Origin: an uncultured Tannerella sp.
GTDB lineage: Bacteria > Bacteroidota > Bacteroidia > Bacteroidales > Tannerellaceae
Assembly: GCA_938036405.1 (NCBI GenBank)
Contig: CALHPT010000236.1
Span: forward strand, 1 to 6,609
Direction of reading: 5' to 3'
Length of the DNA stretch: 6,609 nucleotides
The translations under genes were made by a program, and so were the position numbers. Position 1 is the stretch's first letter, and every line of letters begins with the position of its first letter. This document shows, in pieces, positions 1 through 6,355 of the stretch. The notes below the pieces were generated by a model. That model was not told the DNA's origin, searched no databases, and saw only the letters and a program-made list of their open reading frames with translations.

Positions 1-2
1 CG

Positions 3-59
3 GGGGGTAACCGCCCGACCTTCGAGCATAAAACGCTCCCGAATGGTGAAGGTTCATAG
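3..59 (+). CDS. Possible C-terminal tail of an upstream gene (5' end outside window)
   Basis: The frame starting at base 3 is open from the window edge and gives 18 residues (begins GGNRPTFEHK, ends NGEGS) before a TAG at 57-59. Its codons (AAC CGC CCG ACC TTC GAG, then ACG CTC CCG) share the GC-rich third position of the confirmed genes here, and the base composition turns AT-rich right after the stop, as at a gene end. The other forward frame open from the edge stops at 73-75 and has a less typical codon pattern. No family is recognisable from so short a tail, and a noncoding origin is quite possible. Confidence 0.3.
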   Translation, partial: GGNRPTFEHKTLPNGEGS

Positions 60-213
60 AGGGGGCTGTTTTTGAAATCTTTTAAGGTTTGATCGACCGA
101 AAAAAGGAGGATAAAAGGCAGAGCAAACGATTTCGGTACGTGGTGTGACGGGGGCGAATGCCGCCGAGAAGTGTCTCCCCAAGCGCCTTCTGTTAGGGCT
201 CACTGCCATGCCT

Positions 214-221
214 TTTCTTTG
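214..221 (+). promoter_or_regulatory. Weak candidate promoter -7 box for thyA
   Basis: TTTCTTTG matches the Bacteroidetes -7 consensus TAnnTTTG except at its second base and lies 33 bases upstream of the thyA start. No clear -33 TTTG sits at the usual 19-21 base spacing. A TATAAT at 237-242 resembles a classical -10 box but is only 12 bases from the ATG, which is close for a promoter. Either could be used, or thyA could be read through from upstream. Confidence 0.25.
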
Positions 222-254
222 CGCTCTCCTATCATTTATAATAGAGACTCCGAC

Positions 255-1049
255 ATGAAGCAATATTTGGATCTACTCGACGATGTGCTCCGAGAGGGAA
301 CGGTGAAGGAAGACCGCACGGGCACGGGCACCGTCAGTGTGTTCGGCCGGCAGCTGCGATTCGATCTCGACCAGGGATTCCCGCTGCTGACCACGAAGCA
401 GCTGCACCTGAAATCCATCATCCACGAACTACTCTGGTTCCTCAGCGGCGACACGAACGTACGTTACCTTCAGGAGCATGGCGTACGTATCTGGAACGAG
501 TGGGCCGACGAGCGTGGCGACTTGGGCCACGTCTACGGCTATCAGTGGCGCTCCTGGCCCGACTACGACGGCGGGTCGATCGACCAGATCGCAACCATCG
601 TGGACGACATCCGCCGCACGCCTGACTCGCGCCGACTCATCGTCAGTGCTTGGAACGTGGCCGACCTGCCGCGCATGAACCTGCCGCCCTGCCACCTACT
701 CTTCCAGTTCTACGTCGCCGACGGGCGCCTCAGCCTGCAGCTTTACCAGCGCAGTGCCGACCTTTTTCTCGGTGTGCCGTTCAACATCGCCTCTTACGCC
801 CTGCTGCTACAGATGACGGCGCAGGTCACCGGCCTCCGTCCGGGCGACTTCATCCTCACCCTCGGCGACGCCCACATCTATCGCAACCACCTCGACCAGG
901 TGCGCCTGCAACTCTCGCGTTCGCCGCGCCCTCTGCCCCGCATGGAGCTGAACCCCGCGCGCAGCAGCCTCTTCGACTTTCGTTACGACGATTTTCGCCT
1001 CGTGGGCTACGATCCCCATCCCCATATCGCCGGTCTCGTCTCCGTCTGA
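255..1049 (+). CDS. thyA: Thymidylate synthase ThyA
   Basis: ThyA makes dTMP from dUMP in the cytosol, using 5,10-methylene-tetrahydrofolate as carbon donor and reductant and releasing dihydrofolate. The protein has 264 residues, the same length as the E. coli enzyme, and key residues fall at the same numbers: phosphate-binding Arg21, Glu58, Trp80, Arg126-Arg127, nucleophile Cys146 in LPPCHLLFQFYV, Arg166 in QRSADLFLG, Asp169 and Asn177. The C-terminus keeps the GYDPHP motif. The ATG at 255 gives MKQYLDLLDD, the conserved N-terminus of the family. The frame stays open upstream to a GTG at 171, but that would add 28 unrelated residues. No strong Shine-Dalgarno is present, as is normal in Bacteroidetes. 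folA follows after 69 bases with no evident terminator, so the two are probably cotranscribed. This is the classical flavin-independent enzyme rather than ThyX. Confidence 0.97.
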   Translation: MKQYLDLLDDVLREGTVKEDRTGTGTVSVFGRQLRFDLDQGFPLLTTKQLHLKSIIHELLWFLSGDTNVRYLQEHGVRIWNEWADERGDLGHVYGYQWRSWPDYDGGSIDQIATIVDDIRRTPDSRRLIVSAWNVADLPRMNLPPCHLLFQFYVADGRLSLQLYQRSADLFLGVPFNIASYALLLQMTAQVTGLRPGDFILTLGDAHIYRNHLDQVRLQLSRSPRPLPRMELNPARSSLFDFRYDDFRLVGYDPHPHIAGLVSV

Positions 1050-1118
1050 GCGCTCCAACGTATCCGGCTACGTCCTACTCCTATCCCTACGTCCCACCAC
1101 TTCAAACAACCTCTCAAT

Positions 1119-1607
1119 ATGATTACTCTCATTGCCGCCCTTGACGAGCACGATGCCATCGGACTGGGCAACACCCTGCCGTGGCATTTGCCTGCCGATA
1201 TGAAGCATTTCCGAAGCCTCACCATGGGCCACACCGTCCTCATGGGCCGTCGCACGTTCGACTCCCTGCCGAAGGGCGCCCTGCCCGACCGCCTCAACGT
1301 TGTCCTCACCGCTCAGTTCGACCTTCGATGCCCCGGCTGCCTCACGGTGCACAGCATGGACGAGGCGCTTGAGGTCTGCCGCACCGCGGACGAGGCCTTC
1401 ATCATCGGCGGCCGCGAGGTCTACCGCCAGTTCCTCCCCGTGGCCGATCGCCTCTGCCTCACACGCGTGCATCACGTCTTCCCCGAGGCCGACGTCTTCT
1501 TCCCCGATGTCGATTGGAGTGTCTGGCGCGAGGCGGAGCGCACTGACCATGCGCCCGACGAGCGTAACCCCTACGCGCTCACTTTCGCCACATACCTCCG
1601 GCGGTAA
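1119..1607 (+). CDS. folA: Dihydrofolate reductase FolA
   Basis: FolA reduces dihydrofolate to tetrahydrofolate with NADPH in the cytosol, regenerating the cofactor used up by ThyA next door. The 162 residues match the usual bacterial type I length (about 160). Visible hallmarks are the N-terminal strand ITLIAALDE, the Met20-loop region with GLGNTLPWHLP and Trp22, catalytic Asp27 in PADMKHF, the NADPH-binding MGRRTFDSLP at 42-51, the IIGGREVY dinucleotide-binding turn at 95-102, and LTRVHHVFPEADVFFP at 114-129. The ATG at 1119 begins the first beta strand directly, leaving no room for another start. Codon use matches thyA. The gene is the chromosomal, host-like form and is the target of trimethoprim; it does not resemble short plasmid-borne resistance variants. 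The same-strand spacing of 69 bases and shared pathway support a thyA-folA operon. Confidence 0.96.
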   Translation: MITLIAALDEHDAIGLGNTLPWHLPADMKHFRSLTMGHTVLMGRRTFDSLPKGALPDRLNVVLTAQFDLRCPGCLTVHSMDEALEVCRTADEAFIIGGREVYRQFLPVADRLCLTRVHHVFPEADVFFPDVDWSVWREAERTDHAPDERNPYALTFATYLRR

Positions 1608-1609
1608 AG

Positions 1610-1630
1610 GCCTCGGCGGGGCTATCTTTT
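1610..1630 (+). terminator. Weak candidate terminator after folA
   Basis: GCCTC (1610-1614) can pair with GGGGC (1618-1622), including one T-G wobble, around a 3-base loop, and TATCTTTT follows. The stem is only 5 pairs, so this is a marginal intrinsic terminator. The hairpin-forming 41-base repeats that begin five bases later may help end or stabilise the transcript. Confidence 0.3.
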
Positions 1631-1634
1631 CACT

Positions 1635-1757
1635 CGAAATGGCTGCAAACTACTTTTTGGACGTTTCGGGTGGCCCGAAATGGCTGAAAACCTCTTTTTG
1701 GTCATTTCTGGTGACCCGAAATGGCTGCAAACCTCTTTTTGGTCGTTTCGGGTGAAA
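1635..1757. repeat. Three tandem copies of a 41-base repeat with palindromic junctions
   Basis: Copies start at 1635, 1676 and 1717, exactly 41 bases apart. Each begins CGAAATGGCTG, has a central CTTTTTGG and ends in a TTTCGGGTG-type arm (TTTCTGGTG in copy 2). Copies 1 and 3 differ at three positions in the first 38 bases, as do copies 2 and 3. The end of one copy and the start of the next form a hairpin: TTTCGGG-TGG-CCCGAAA at 1664-1680 is perfect, and 1703-1723 is the same stem with one mismatch. Each unit also has CGAAA and TTTCG-type arms that could pair within the copy. Because 41 is not a multiple of 3, the reading frame changes between copies, which argues against coding. Confidence 0.9.
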
Positions 1758-1778
1758 AGATGCGTATCCGAACCCCCT

Positions 1779-1840
1779 GACTACTTCGAACTTCCCCCTG
1801 ACTACCCTCTAACTACCCTTGACTACCCTCCAACTACCTC
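1779..1840. repeat. Degenerate 10-11 base pyrimidine-rich repeat (ACTACCCT)
   Basis: ACTACCCT or a one-base variant recurs at 1801, 1812, 1822 and 1833 at steps of 11, 10 and 11 bases, with an outlying ACTAC at 1780. The + strand is almost free of G here. The spacing is near one helical turn, so the repeats would lie on one face of the DNA just upstream of, and overlapping, the tricorn promoter. A regulatory role is only inferred; simple slippage could also produce it. Confidence 0.7.
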
Positions 1841-1851
1841 GTCTATCTTTG
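1819..1851 (+). promoter_or_regulatory. Promoter of the tricorn protease gene (Bacteroidetes type)
   Basis: TATCTTTG at 1844-1851 is a perfect match to the Bacteroidetes primary-sigma -7 element TAnnTTTG. A TTG at 1819-1821 sits 22 bases upstream, close to the usual spacing for the -33 TTTG box. Transcription would start near 1857-1860, giving a leader of about 20 bases that is A-rich and lacks a Shine-Dalgarno sequence. The element lies downstream of the alternative in-frame ATG at 1819, which helps fix the gene start at 1879. Confidence 0.7.
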
Positions 1852-1878
1852 TCCGCAATCAAATATCAAACACTCAAA

Positions 1879-4800
1879 ATGAAAAAGAGACACCTATGTA
1901 CTGTGATTTGCGCGGCGCTCGTGGCGGCTGCGCATGGAAAGGCCGACGAGGCGCGCCTCTTGCGCTTCCCGACCACGAATGGCAATGAGATCGTCTTCTC
2001 GTATGCCGGTGATTTATACAAAGTGCCCGCTACGGGCGGCGAGGCCCGACGCCTGACGGCGCACCCGGGCTATGAAATGTTTCCGCGCTTTTCGCCCGAC
2101 GGCCGCACGATCGCCTTCACCGGCCAGTACGACGGCAACACGGAGGTCTACACCATTCCCGCCGACGGCGGCGAGCCGGTGCGCCTGACCTACACCTCGA
2201 CCAACTCCCGCGACAACCTCGGCGATCGCATGGGGCCGAACAACATCGTCATGGCCTGGACCACGGACGGCGCGCGCATCGTCTATCGCAACCGCATCAG
2301 CGACGGCTTCAGCGGCCGACTCCTCACCGTCAGTCGTGACGGCGGACTCTCCGAGGCGATCCCCCTGCCCGAGGGCGGCTTTTGCAGCTACGCGCCCGAC
2401 GGCCGACGCCTGGCTTACAACCGCGTGATGCGTGAGTTCCGCACTTGGAAGTATTACAAAGGTGGCATGGCCGACGACGTCTGGATCTACGACCCGGACA
2501 AGAAAACCGTGGAGAACGTGACCCACAACGACGCCCAAGACATCTTCCCCATGTGGGTGGGCGACGAGATCTATTTCCTCTCTGACCGTGACCGCACGAT
2601 GAACATCTTTGTCTACAACACGACGACGAAGGAGACGAAGAAGGTGACCGACTTCAAGGACTATGACGTCAAGTTCCCCTCCACCAACGGCCGGCTGATC
2701 GTCTTCGAGAATGGCGGCTACATCTACCGCCTCGACCCGGCCACGAAGAAGGCCGAGAAGGTGCAGATCACGCTGTCGTCGGACAATGTCTACGCCCGCA
2801 GCGCCATCAAAGACGGCGGTAACTATCTGCGCGGCGCCGGACTCTCGCCCGACGGCAAACGGATCGTGGCCACGGCCCGCGGCGAAATATTCAACCTGCC
2901 CGTAGAGAAGGGCGTGACGAAAAACCTCACCCGTTCGCCCGGCGCACACGACCGCAGCGGCGCCTGGTCGCCCGACGGCAAACACATCGCTTACATCTCC
3001 GACGCCACCGGCGAGACGGAGCTATGGATGCAGCCCGCCGAGGGTGGCGACCCGATTCAGCTGACGAAAAACAATGACACGTATATCCGCAACTTCTCTT
3101 GGAGTCCGGACAGCCGTTGGATCGTCTACACTGACCGCAAGAACCGCATCCGCCTCGTTGACGTGGCCACGAAGGCCGTGACCGAGGTGATGCAAGACCC
3201 GCGCAAGGAGCCCTTCGATGTCTCCTTCTCGCCCGATAGCCGTTGGCTGGCCTACACCCGCATGGCCGACAACCAGTACGACATCATCTACGTCTATCGC
3301 ATCGCCGACAAACAGGAGTACGCCGTCACCGACCGCTGGTACGACTCCGGAGATCCCGTCTTCAGCACCGACGGCCGCTACCTCATCTTCAGCTCCACGC
3401 GCGACTTCCAGCCGATCTATGGATCGAAGGAGTGGAACCACGTCTACGGCTACACGAATGGCGTCTATCTGGCCCTGCTATCGAAGGACACGCCTTCGCC
3501 CTTCCTCCAAAAGGATGACGGCGCAAAGGCTGATCGTAAGGTAGAGATCAAGGTGGAAGAGGGCGGCAAGAAGAAAGATGCAGCCGCCGAAAAGAAGTCG
3601 GACGCCGTGACCGTAAAGGTGGACGGCGACGGACTGACGCGACGCATCGTGAAACTACCGCTCACCGCTGATGGCTATTACGGCAACTTCTACTCCGACG
3701 GCAAGAGGGTCTACTACGCTCGCAAAGGCAATACGTACGTCTTCGACCTGGAGAAGCAGAAAGAGGAGACCGTGGCCGAGGGCGCCCAGATGTGGGTGGA
3801 GCCAGGCGGCAAGAAGGCCGGCTTCTTCAAGGGGCGTCAGGTGTACGTCACGGACATCCCCACGGGCAAGGCCGACATGAAGGATGCCGTCAACACGGCC
3901 GACATGAAGATCATGACGGACTATCCGAAGGAATGGGCGCAGATCTTCGACGAGTCGTGGCGCGCCTTCCGCGACGGCTTCTACCTCGAGAACATGCATG
4001 GCGTGGACTGGAAGGCGATCAAGGCCAAGTATGCCGCGCTGCTGCCCTACGTGAAGAACCGTCAGGACTTGACGTACATCATTGGTGAGATGATCGGCGA
4101 GCTGAATTGCGGTCATGCCTACGTGACGACGGGCGAGATCGACGCCCCGAAGCGCGTGAAGATGGGGCTGCTCGGCGCCAAGATCTCGCGCGCCAAGAGT
4201 GGCTTCTTCCGCATCGAGGAGATCCTGCCGGGCGAGACGTGGGATCCGACGCTCCGCTCGCCGCTTGCCGATCCGGGCATCAACGCCAAGGTGGGCCAGT
4301 ATATCGTAGCCGTCGACGGTGTCGCGGCCAACACGGTCGGCGACCTTTATGCCTTGCTCGTGGGTAAGGCCAACGTGCCGACGGAGCTTTCGCTCAACGA
4401 TCGGCCGCAGACGGCTGGTGCACGCCGCGTCGTGATCCGTCCGTTAGAGAACGAATATCCGCTCTACCATTATCAATGGGTGCAAAACAATATCGCCAAG
4501 GTGGACAAGGCTTCGGGCGGTAAGATCGGCTACATCTATATCCCCGACATGGGTCCGGAGGGGCTGAACGAGTTCACGCGCTACTTCTATCCGCAGCTCG
4601 ACAAAGAGGGGCTCATCATCGACGACCGTGCTAACGGTGGCGGCAACGTCTCGCCGATGATCCTCGAGCGCCTCTCCCGCGAACCGTATCGGATGACGAT
4701 GCGCCGCGGATCGATCCACAACGGCACCGTGCCCGACGCCGTGCAGGTGGGCCCGAAGGTGTGCCTCATCAACAAGTATTCGGCTTCCGACGGCGACCTC

Positions 4801-5124
4801 TTCCCGTGGGGCTTCCGCGCCCTGAAGCTGGGCAAGCTGATCGGTACGCGTTCGTGGGGTGGCATCGTAGGCATCAGCAGCTCGTTGCCATTCATCGACG
4901 GACAAGACCTGCGTGTACCCTTCTTTACGAGCTACGATATGCAGGGTAATTGGATCATCGAGAACCACGGCGTAGACCCGGATATCCGTGTAGACAACGA
5001 CCCGATCAAGGAGTGGAACGGCGAAGACGAACAGCTGAACCGCGCCATTGAGGAGGTGATGAACCAGCTCAAGAATCGCAAGCCGCTCCCCAAGACGCCT
5101 GCGCCGCGGGTATGGAACAAGTGA
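1879..5124 (+). CDS. Secreted tricorn-type protease (S41 family, beta-propellers plus PDZ)
   Basis: This 1081-residue serine protease should degrade oligopeptides. The archaeal Tricorn it resembles (1071 residues) assembles into large hexameric shells and trims proteasome products. Domains in order: signal peptide 1-22 (MKKRH, a hydrophobic stretch to about 18, likely cut after GKA); first beta-propeller about 27-310 with PD40-type blades (FSPDGRTIAF, YAPDGRRLAY); second propeller about 315-670 (LSPDGKRIV, WSPDGKHIAY, WSPDSRWIVY, FSPDSRWLAY), interrupted by a Lys/Glu-rich stretch at 550-585; helical C1 domain about 682-755; PDZ about 758-856; catalytic C2 domain about 860-1065. The catalytic set by analogy with Thermoplasma is His746 (CGHAYV), Ser970-Asp971 (YSASDGD) and Glu1028 (IENHGVDPD), with the RANGGG loop at 917-922 for the oxyanion hole. 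The start at 1879 gives a proper signal peptide and follows the promoter; the in-frame ATG at 1819 lies upstream of the -7 box. No sorting domain for type IX secretion is evident, so a periplasmic location is inferred. It appears monocistronic. Confidence 0.93.
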   Translation: MKKRHLCTVICAALVAAAHGKADEARLLRFPTTNGNEIVFSYAGDLYKVPATGGEARRLTAHPGYEMFPRFSPDGRTIAFTGQYDGNTEVYTIPADGGEPVRLTYTSTNSRDNLGDRMGPNNIVMAWTTDGARIVYRNRISDGFSGRLLTVSRDGGLSEAIPLPEGGFCSYAPDGRRLAYNRVMREFRTWKYYKGGMADDVWIYDPDKKTVENVTHNDAQDIFPMWVGDEIYFLSDRDRTMNIFVYNTTTKETKKVTDFKDYDVKFPSTNGRLIVFENGGYIYRLDPATKKAEKVQITLSSDNVYARSAIKDGGNYLRGAGLSPDGKRIVATARGEIFNLPVEKGVTKNLTRSPGAHDRSGAWSPDGKHIAYISDATGETELWMQPAEGGDPIQLTKNNDTYIRNFSWSPDSRWIVYTDRKNRIRLVDVATKAVTEVMQDPRKEPFDVSFSPDSRWLAYTRMADNQYDIIYVYRIADKQEYAVTDRWYDSGDPVFSTDGRYLIFSSTRDFQPIYGSKEWNHVYGYTNGVYLALLSKDTPSPFLQKDDGAKADRKVEIKVEEGGKKKDAAAEKKSDAVTVKVDGDGLTRRIVKLPLTADGYYGNFYSDGKRVYYARKGNTYVFDLEKQKEETVAEGAQMWVEPGGKKAGFFKGRQVYVTDIPTGKADMKDAVNTADMKIMTDYPKEWAQIFDESWRAFRDGFYLENMHGVDWKAIKAKYAALLPYVKNRQDLTYIIGEMIGELNCGHAYVTTGEIDAPKRVKMGLLGAKISRAKSGFFRIEEILPGETWDPTLRSPLADPGINAKVGQYIVAVDGVAANTVGDLYALLVGKANVPTELSLNDRPQTAGARRVVIRPLENEYPLYHYQWVQNNIAKVDKASGGKIGYIYIPDMGPEGLNEFTRYFYPQLDKEGLIIDDRANGGGNVSPMILERLSREPYRMTMRRGSIHNGTVPDAVQVGPKVCLINKYSASDGDLFPWGFRALKLGKLIGTRSWGGIVGISSSLPFIDGQDLRVPFFTSYDMQGNWIIENHGVDPDIRVDNDPIKEWNGEDEQLNRAIEEVMNQLKNRKPLPKTPAPRVWNK

Positions 5125-5152
5125 TCGATCGATGATTAGTGATCCACAATGA

Positions 5153-5203
5153 AAAGGGCACCTCCGACGCGTCGGGGGTGCCCTTTGTCTTCTTCCTTTT
5201 CTT
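5153..5203 (+). terminator. Strong intrinsic terminator of the tricorn gene
   Basis: A 15-pair stem runs from AAAGGGCACC at 5153 to GGTGCCCTTT ending at 5186, with one T-G wobble and a CGCG loop at 5168-5171. A pyrimidine/T-rich tract (GTCTTCTTCCTTTTCTT) follows. It begins 28 bases after the stop codon. A second in-frame stop, TAG at 5137-5139, backs up the TGA. Confidence 0.9.
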
Positions 5204-5243
5204 GCCTTGATGCAAGAAAAGGAAGCCAAAAGAAAATCAAGGC
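5192..5243. repeat. Nested inverted repeat with possible pseudoknot
   Basis: CTTCCTTTTCTTGC (5192-5205) is perfectly inverted at 5212-5225, giving a 14-pair stem with loop CTTGAT. The loop is in turn complementary to a downstream site: GCCTTGAT (5204-5211) is perfectly inverted as ATCAAGGC (5236-5243). The two pairings either compete or combine as a pseudoknot. The left arm is also the T-rich tail of the preceding terminator, and the right part overlaps the minus-strand terminator. From memory, similar CCTTGA...CAAGAAA...TCAAGGC arrangements occur between genes in many Bacteroidales, but I could not check this. Confidence 0.8.
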
Positions 5244-5255
5244 CTCAGGGAGGCC
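5226..5255 (-). terminator. Intrinsic terminator of the glycosyltransferase gene
   Basis: Read on the minus strand, GGCCTC-CCT-GAGGCC (5255 to 5241) is a 6-pair stem followed directly by TTGATTTTCTTTT (5240 to 5228), a good T-tract. It is 48 bases past the glycosyltransferase stop. A second hairpin just before it on this strand, CCGGCC-TTATT-GGCCGG (5270 to 5254), overlaps it by two bases. With the + strand terminator at 5153, the two convergent genes are separated in both directions. Confidence 0.7.
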
Positions 5256-5274
5256 GGCCAATAAGGCCGGGTAC
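5236..5274 (-). repeat. Diverged, inverted copy of the GTACCCGGCC repeat family
   Basis: Read on the minus strand, this stretch starts GTACCCGGCC, then has TTGGCCGGCC and TCCCTGAGGCCT. The tandem unit at 6497-6558 on the + strand reads GTACCCGGCC, TTGCCAGGC, GTCCCTGATGGCCT in the same order. The shared order of the blocks with small indels suggests one repeat family on both sides of the glycosyltransferase gene, in opposite orientation. Part of the similarity could come from both being GC-rich hairpins. Confidence 0.5.
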
Positions 5275-5302
5275 GTGTGTATCCGTCCCCCTGCGGGATG
5301 TC

Positions 5303-6331
5303 TCATTGAGATGTTGTGATCAATTGATCAAACTGCTTTTGTCCCTTGAAATAAAACGCCGCAAGCAGCGACCTATTCATCTGTTCCGGGATGGGATCGA
5401 GGGTGGAGAGGCGGAGGTTCTTGACGCGGACGGGGGTGTACGCCGGGCGCAGGCGGCGGAACTCGCGGCGGGCACGGACGACGGCCAGAGCGTTCTTCGC
5501 GTGACCCGTCAGGAGGAAGTGAAGCGCCGCGAAATAGTCCAGCACGCGCCGTAGACGCATCACGCGGGGCAGCTCACGGTCAGGCAGGTTCTTGTAGATC
5601 ATCAGTAGGTTGTTGCGGAAGTTGAGGAACGTCTTGTAGGGGCTCTCCGTGTGGAGTGTGCCGCCGCCGACGTGGAAGACGACCGACTGGGGTGTGCAGC
5701 GCAGCCGATAGCCCCGCGAGCGGAGTCGCCAACAGAGGTCGATCTCCTCTTGGTGGGCGAAGAAGCGCGCGTCCAGCCCACCCACACGGCGGTAGAGGTC
5801 GGTGCGGATGAAGAGGCAGGCGCCCGAGGCCCAAAGGATGTCGGCCGGCGTGTCGTACTGCCCGCGATCCTCCTCCACGACGCTGAGCACACGCCCGCGA
5901 CAGAAGGGATACCCGTAGCGATCGATCCACCCACCGGCCGCCCCGGCATACTCGAAGAACGAGCGGTCGCGGCGGGAGAGTAGCTTGGGTTGCACGGCCG
6001 CTACCGAGGCATCGGCGTCCAGCTCCTCGAGCGGCGCCATGAGCCAGCCGGACGTCACCTCCACATCGGTGTTGAGCAGCACCGTGTACTCCGCCGTGGT
6101 CTGCTCGATGGCCCGGTTGTAACCCTCGGCAAAGCCATAGTTGCGGTCGAGCAGGATGAGGCGGACACCGGGGAAGCGCTCGCGGAGCATGGCCACAGAG
6201 TCGTCCGTCGAACCATTGTCGGCTACGACCACCTCGGCCACGTCCGACGGCGTATGCGCCACGACCGACGGCAGAAACTTCTCGAGCAACTTTCGCCCGT
6301 TCCAATTCAAAAGGATGACAGATACTTTCAT
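5303..6331 (-). CDS. Glycosyltransferase family 2 (GT-A fold, rhamnosyltransferase-like)
   Basis: The 342-residue protein should transfer a sugar from a nucleotide-sugar donor to a growing glycan, at the cytosolic face of the membrane. Visible GT-A landmarks: N-terminal strand MKVSVILLNWNGR; VVVADNGSTDDS at 34-45 with nucleotide-binding Asp38; the DXD-type LLNTDVEV at 85-92 (Asp89) for the metal; WASGACLFIRTDLYRRVGGLD at 167-187; and HQEEIDLCWRLRSRGY at 193-208, with acidic residues in the usual catalytic-base position. The C-terminal 100 residues are Arg-rich and may be a membrane-associated tail, but no clear transmembrane helix is seen. The layout resembles WbbL/RfbF-like enzymes of surface polysaccharide synthesis; donor and acceptor cannot be told. 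The ATG at 6331 fits the family N-terminus. A TTG at 6358 would add 9 residues but falls inside the promoter box. There is no polysaccharide cluster in the window; the gene stands alone and converges on the tricorn gene. Confidence 0.92.
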   Translation of the reverse strand: MKVSVILLNWNGRKLLEKFLPSVVAHTPSDVAEVVVADNGSTDDSVAMLRERFPGVRLILLDRNYGFAEGYNRAIEQTTAEYTVLLNTDVEVTSGWLMAPLEELDADASVAAVQPKLLSRRDRSFFEYAGAAGGWIDRYGYPFCRGRVLSVVEEDRGQYDTPADILWASGACLFIRTDLYRRVGGLDARFFAHQEEIDLCWRLRSRGYRLRCTPQSVVFHVGGGTLHTESPYKTFLNFRNNLLMIYKNLPDRELPRVMRLRRVLDYFAALHFLLTGHAKNALAVVRARREFRRLRPAYTPVRVKNLRLSTLDPIPEQMNRSLLAAFYFKGQKQFDQLITTSQ

Positions 6332-6355
6332 TGATGGGTTCGTAAATGATGGCGG

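Noticed and set aside
105..110. AGGAGG, a strong Shine-Dalgarno-like sequence
   Set aside because: No start codon lies 5-12 bases downstream on the + strand, and this organism's genes do not use Shine-Dalgarno sequences visibly.
130..254. Possible folate-sensing (THF) riboswitch upstream of thyA
   Set aside because: GGGG and CCCC can pair around 150-180, but I found none of the conserved THF riboswitch core sequence or a downstream switch hairpin.
171..254. N-terminal extension of thyA from a GTG at 171
   Set aside because: The 28 extra residues do not resemble the family, while the ATG at 255 gives exactly the canonical 264-residue enzyme.
54..263. Minus-strand 69-codon open frame upstream of thyA
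   Set aside because: No family resemblance, overlaps the thyA start on the opposite strand, and its composition follows the AT-rich intergenic DNA.
1300..1755. Alternative-frame open reading frame across folA and the 41-base repeats
   Set aside because: It is out of frame with folA, and its repeat part changes frame at each 41-base unit.
1635..1757. CRISPR array
   Set aside because: There are only three units in direct contact with no variable spacers between identical repeats; the whole 41-base unit is repeated.
1819..1878. N-terminal extension of the tricorn protein from an ATG at 1819
   Set aside because: It would bury the signal peptide inside the protein and place the start upstream of the -7 promoter box.
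2014..2985. Long minus-strand open frame (323 codons) within the tricorn gene
   Set aside because: It is antisense to clear propeller-coding sequence. Long antisense frames are expected in GC-rich genes, and the peptide is Val/Ala/Gly/His-rich without a recognisable domain.
4444..5229. Minus-strand open frame (261 codons) over the tricorn catalytic domain and terminator
   Set aside because: It runs through the strong terminator hairpin and is antisense to conserved catalytic sequence.
5207..5554. Plus-strand open frame starting in the intergenic inverted repeat
   Set aside because: It starts in a hairpin loop and continues antisense to the glycosyltransferase; there is no promoter or family support.
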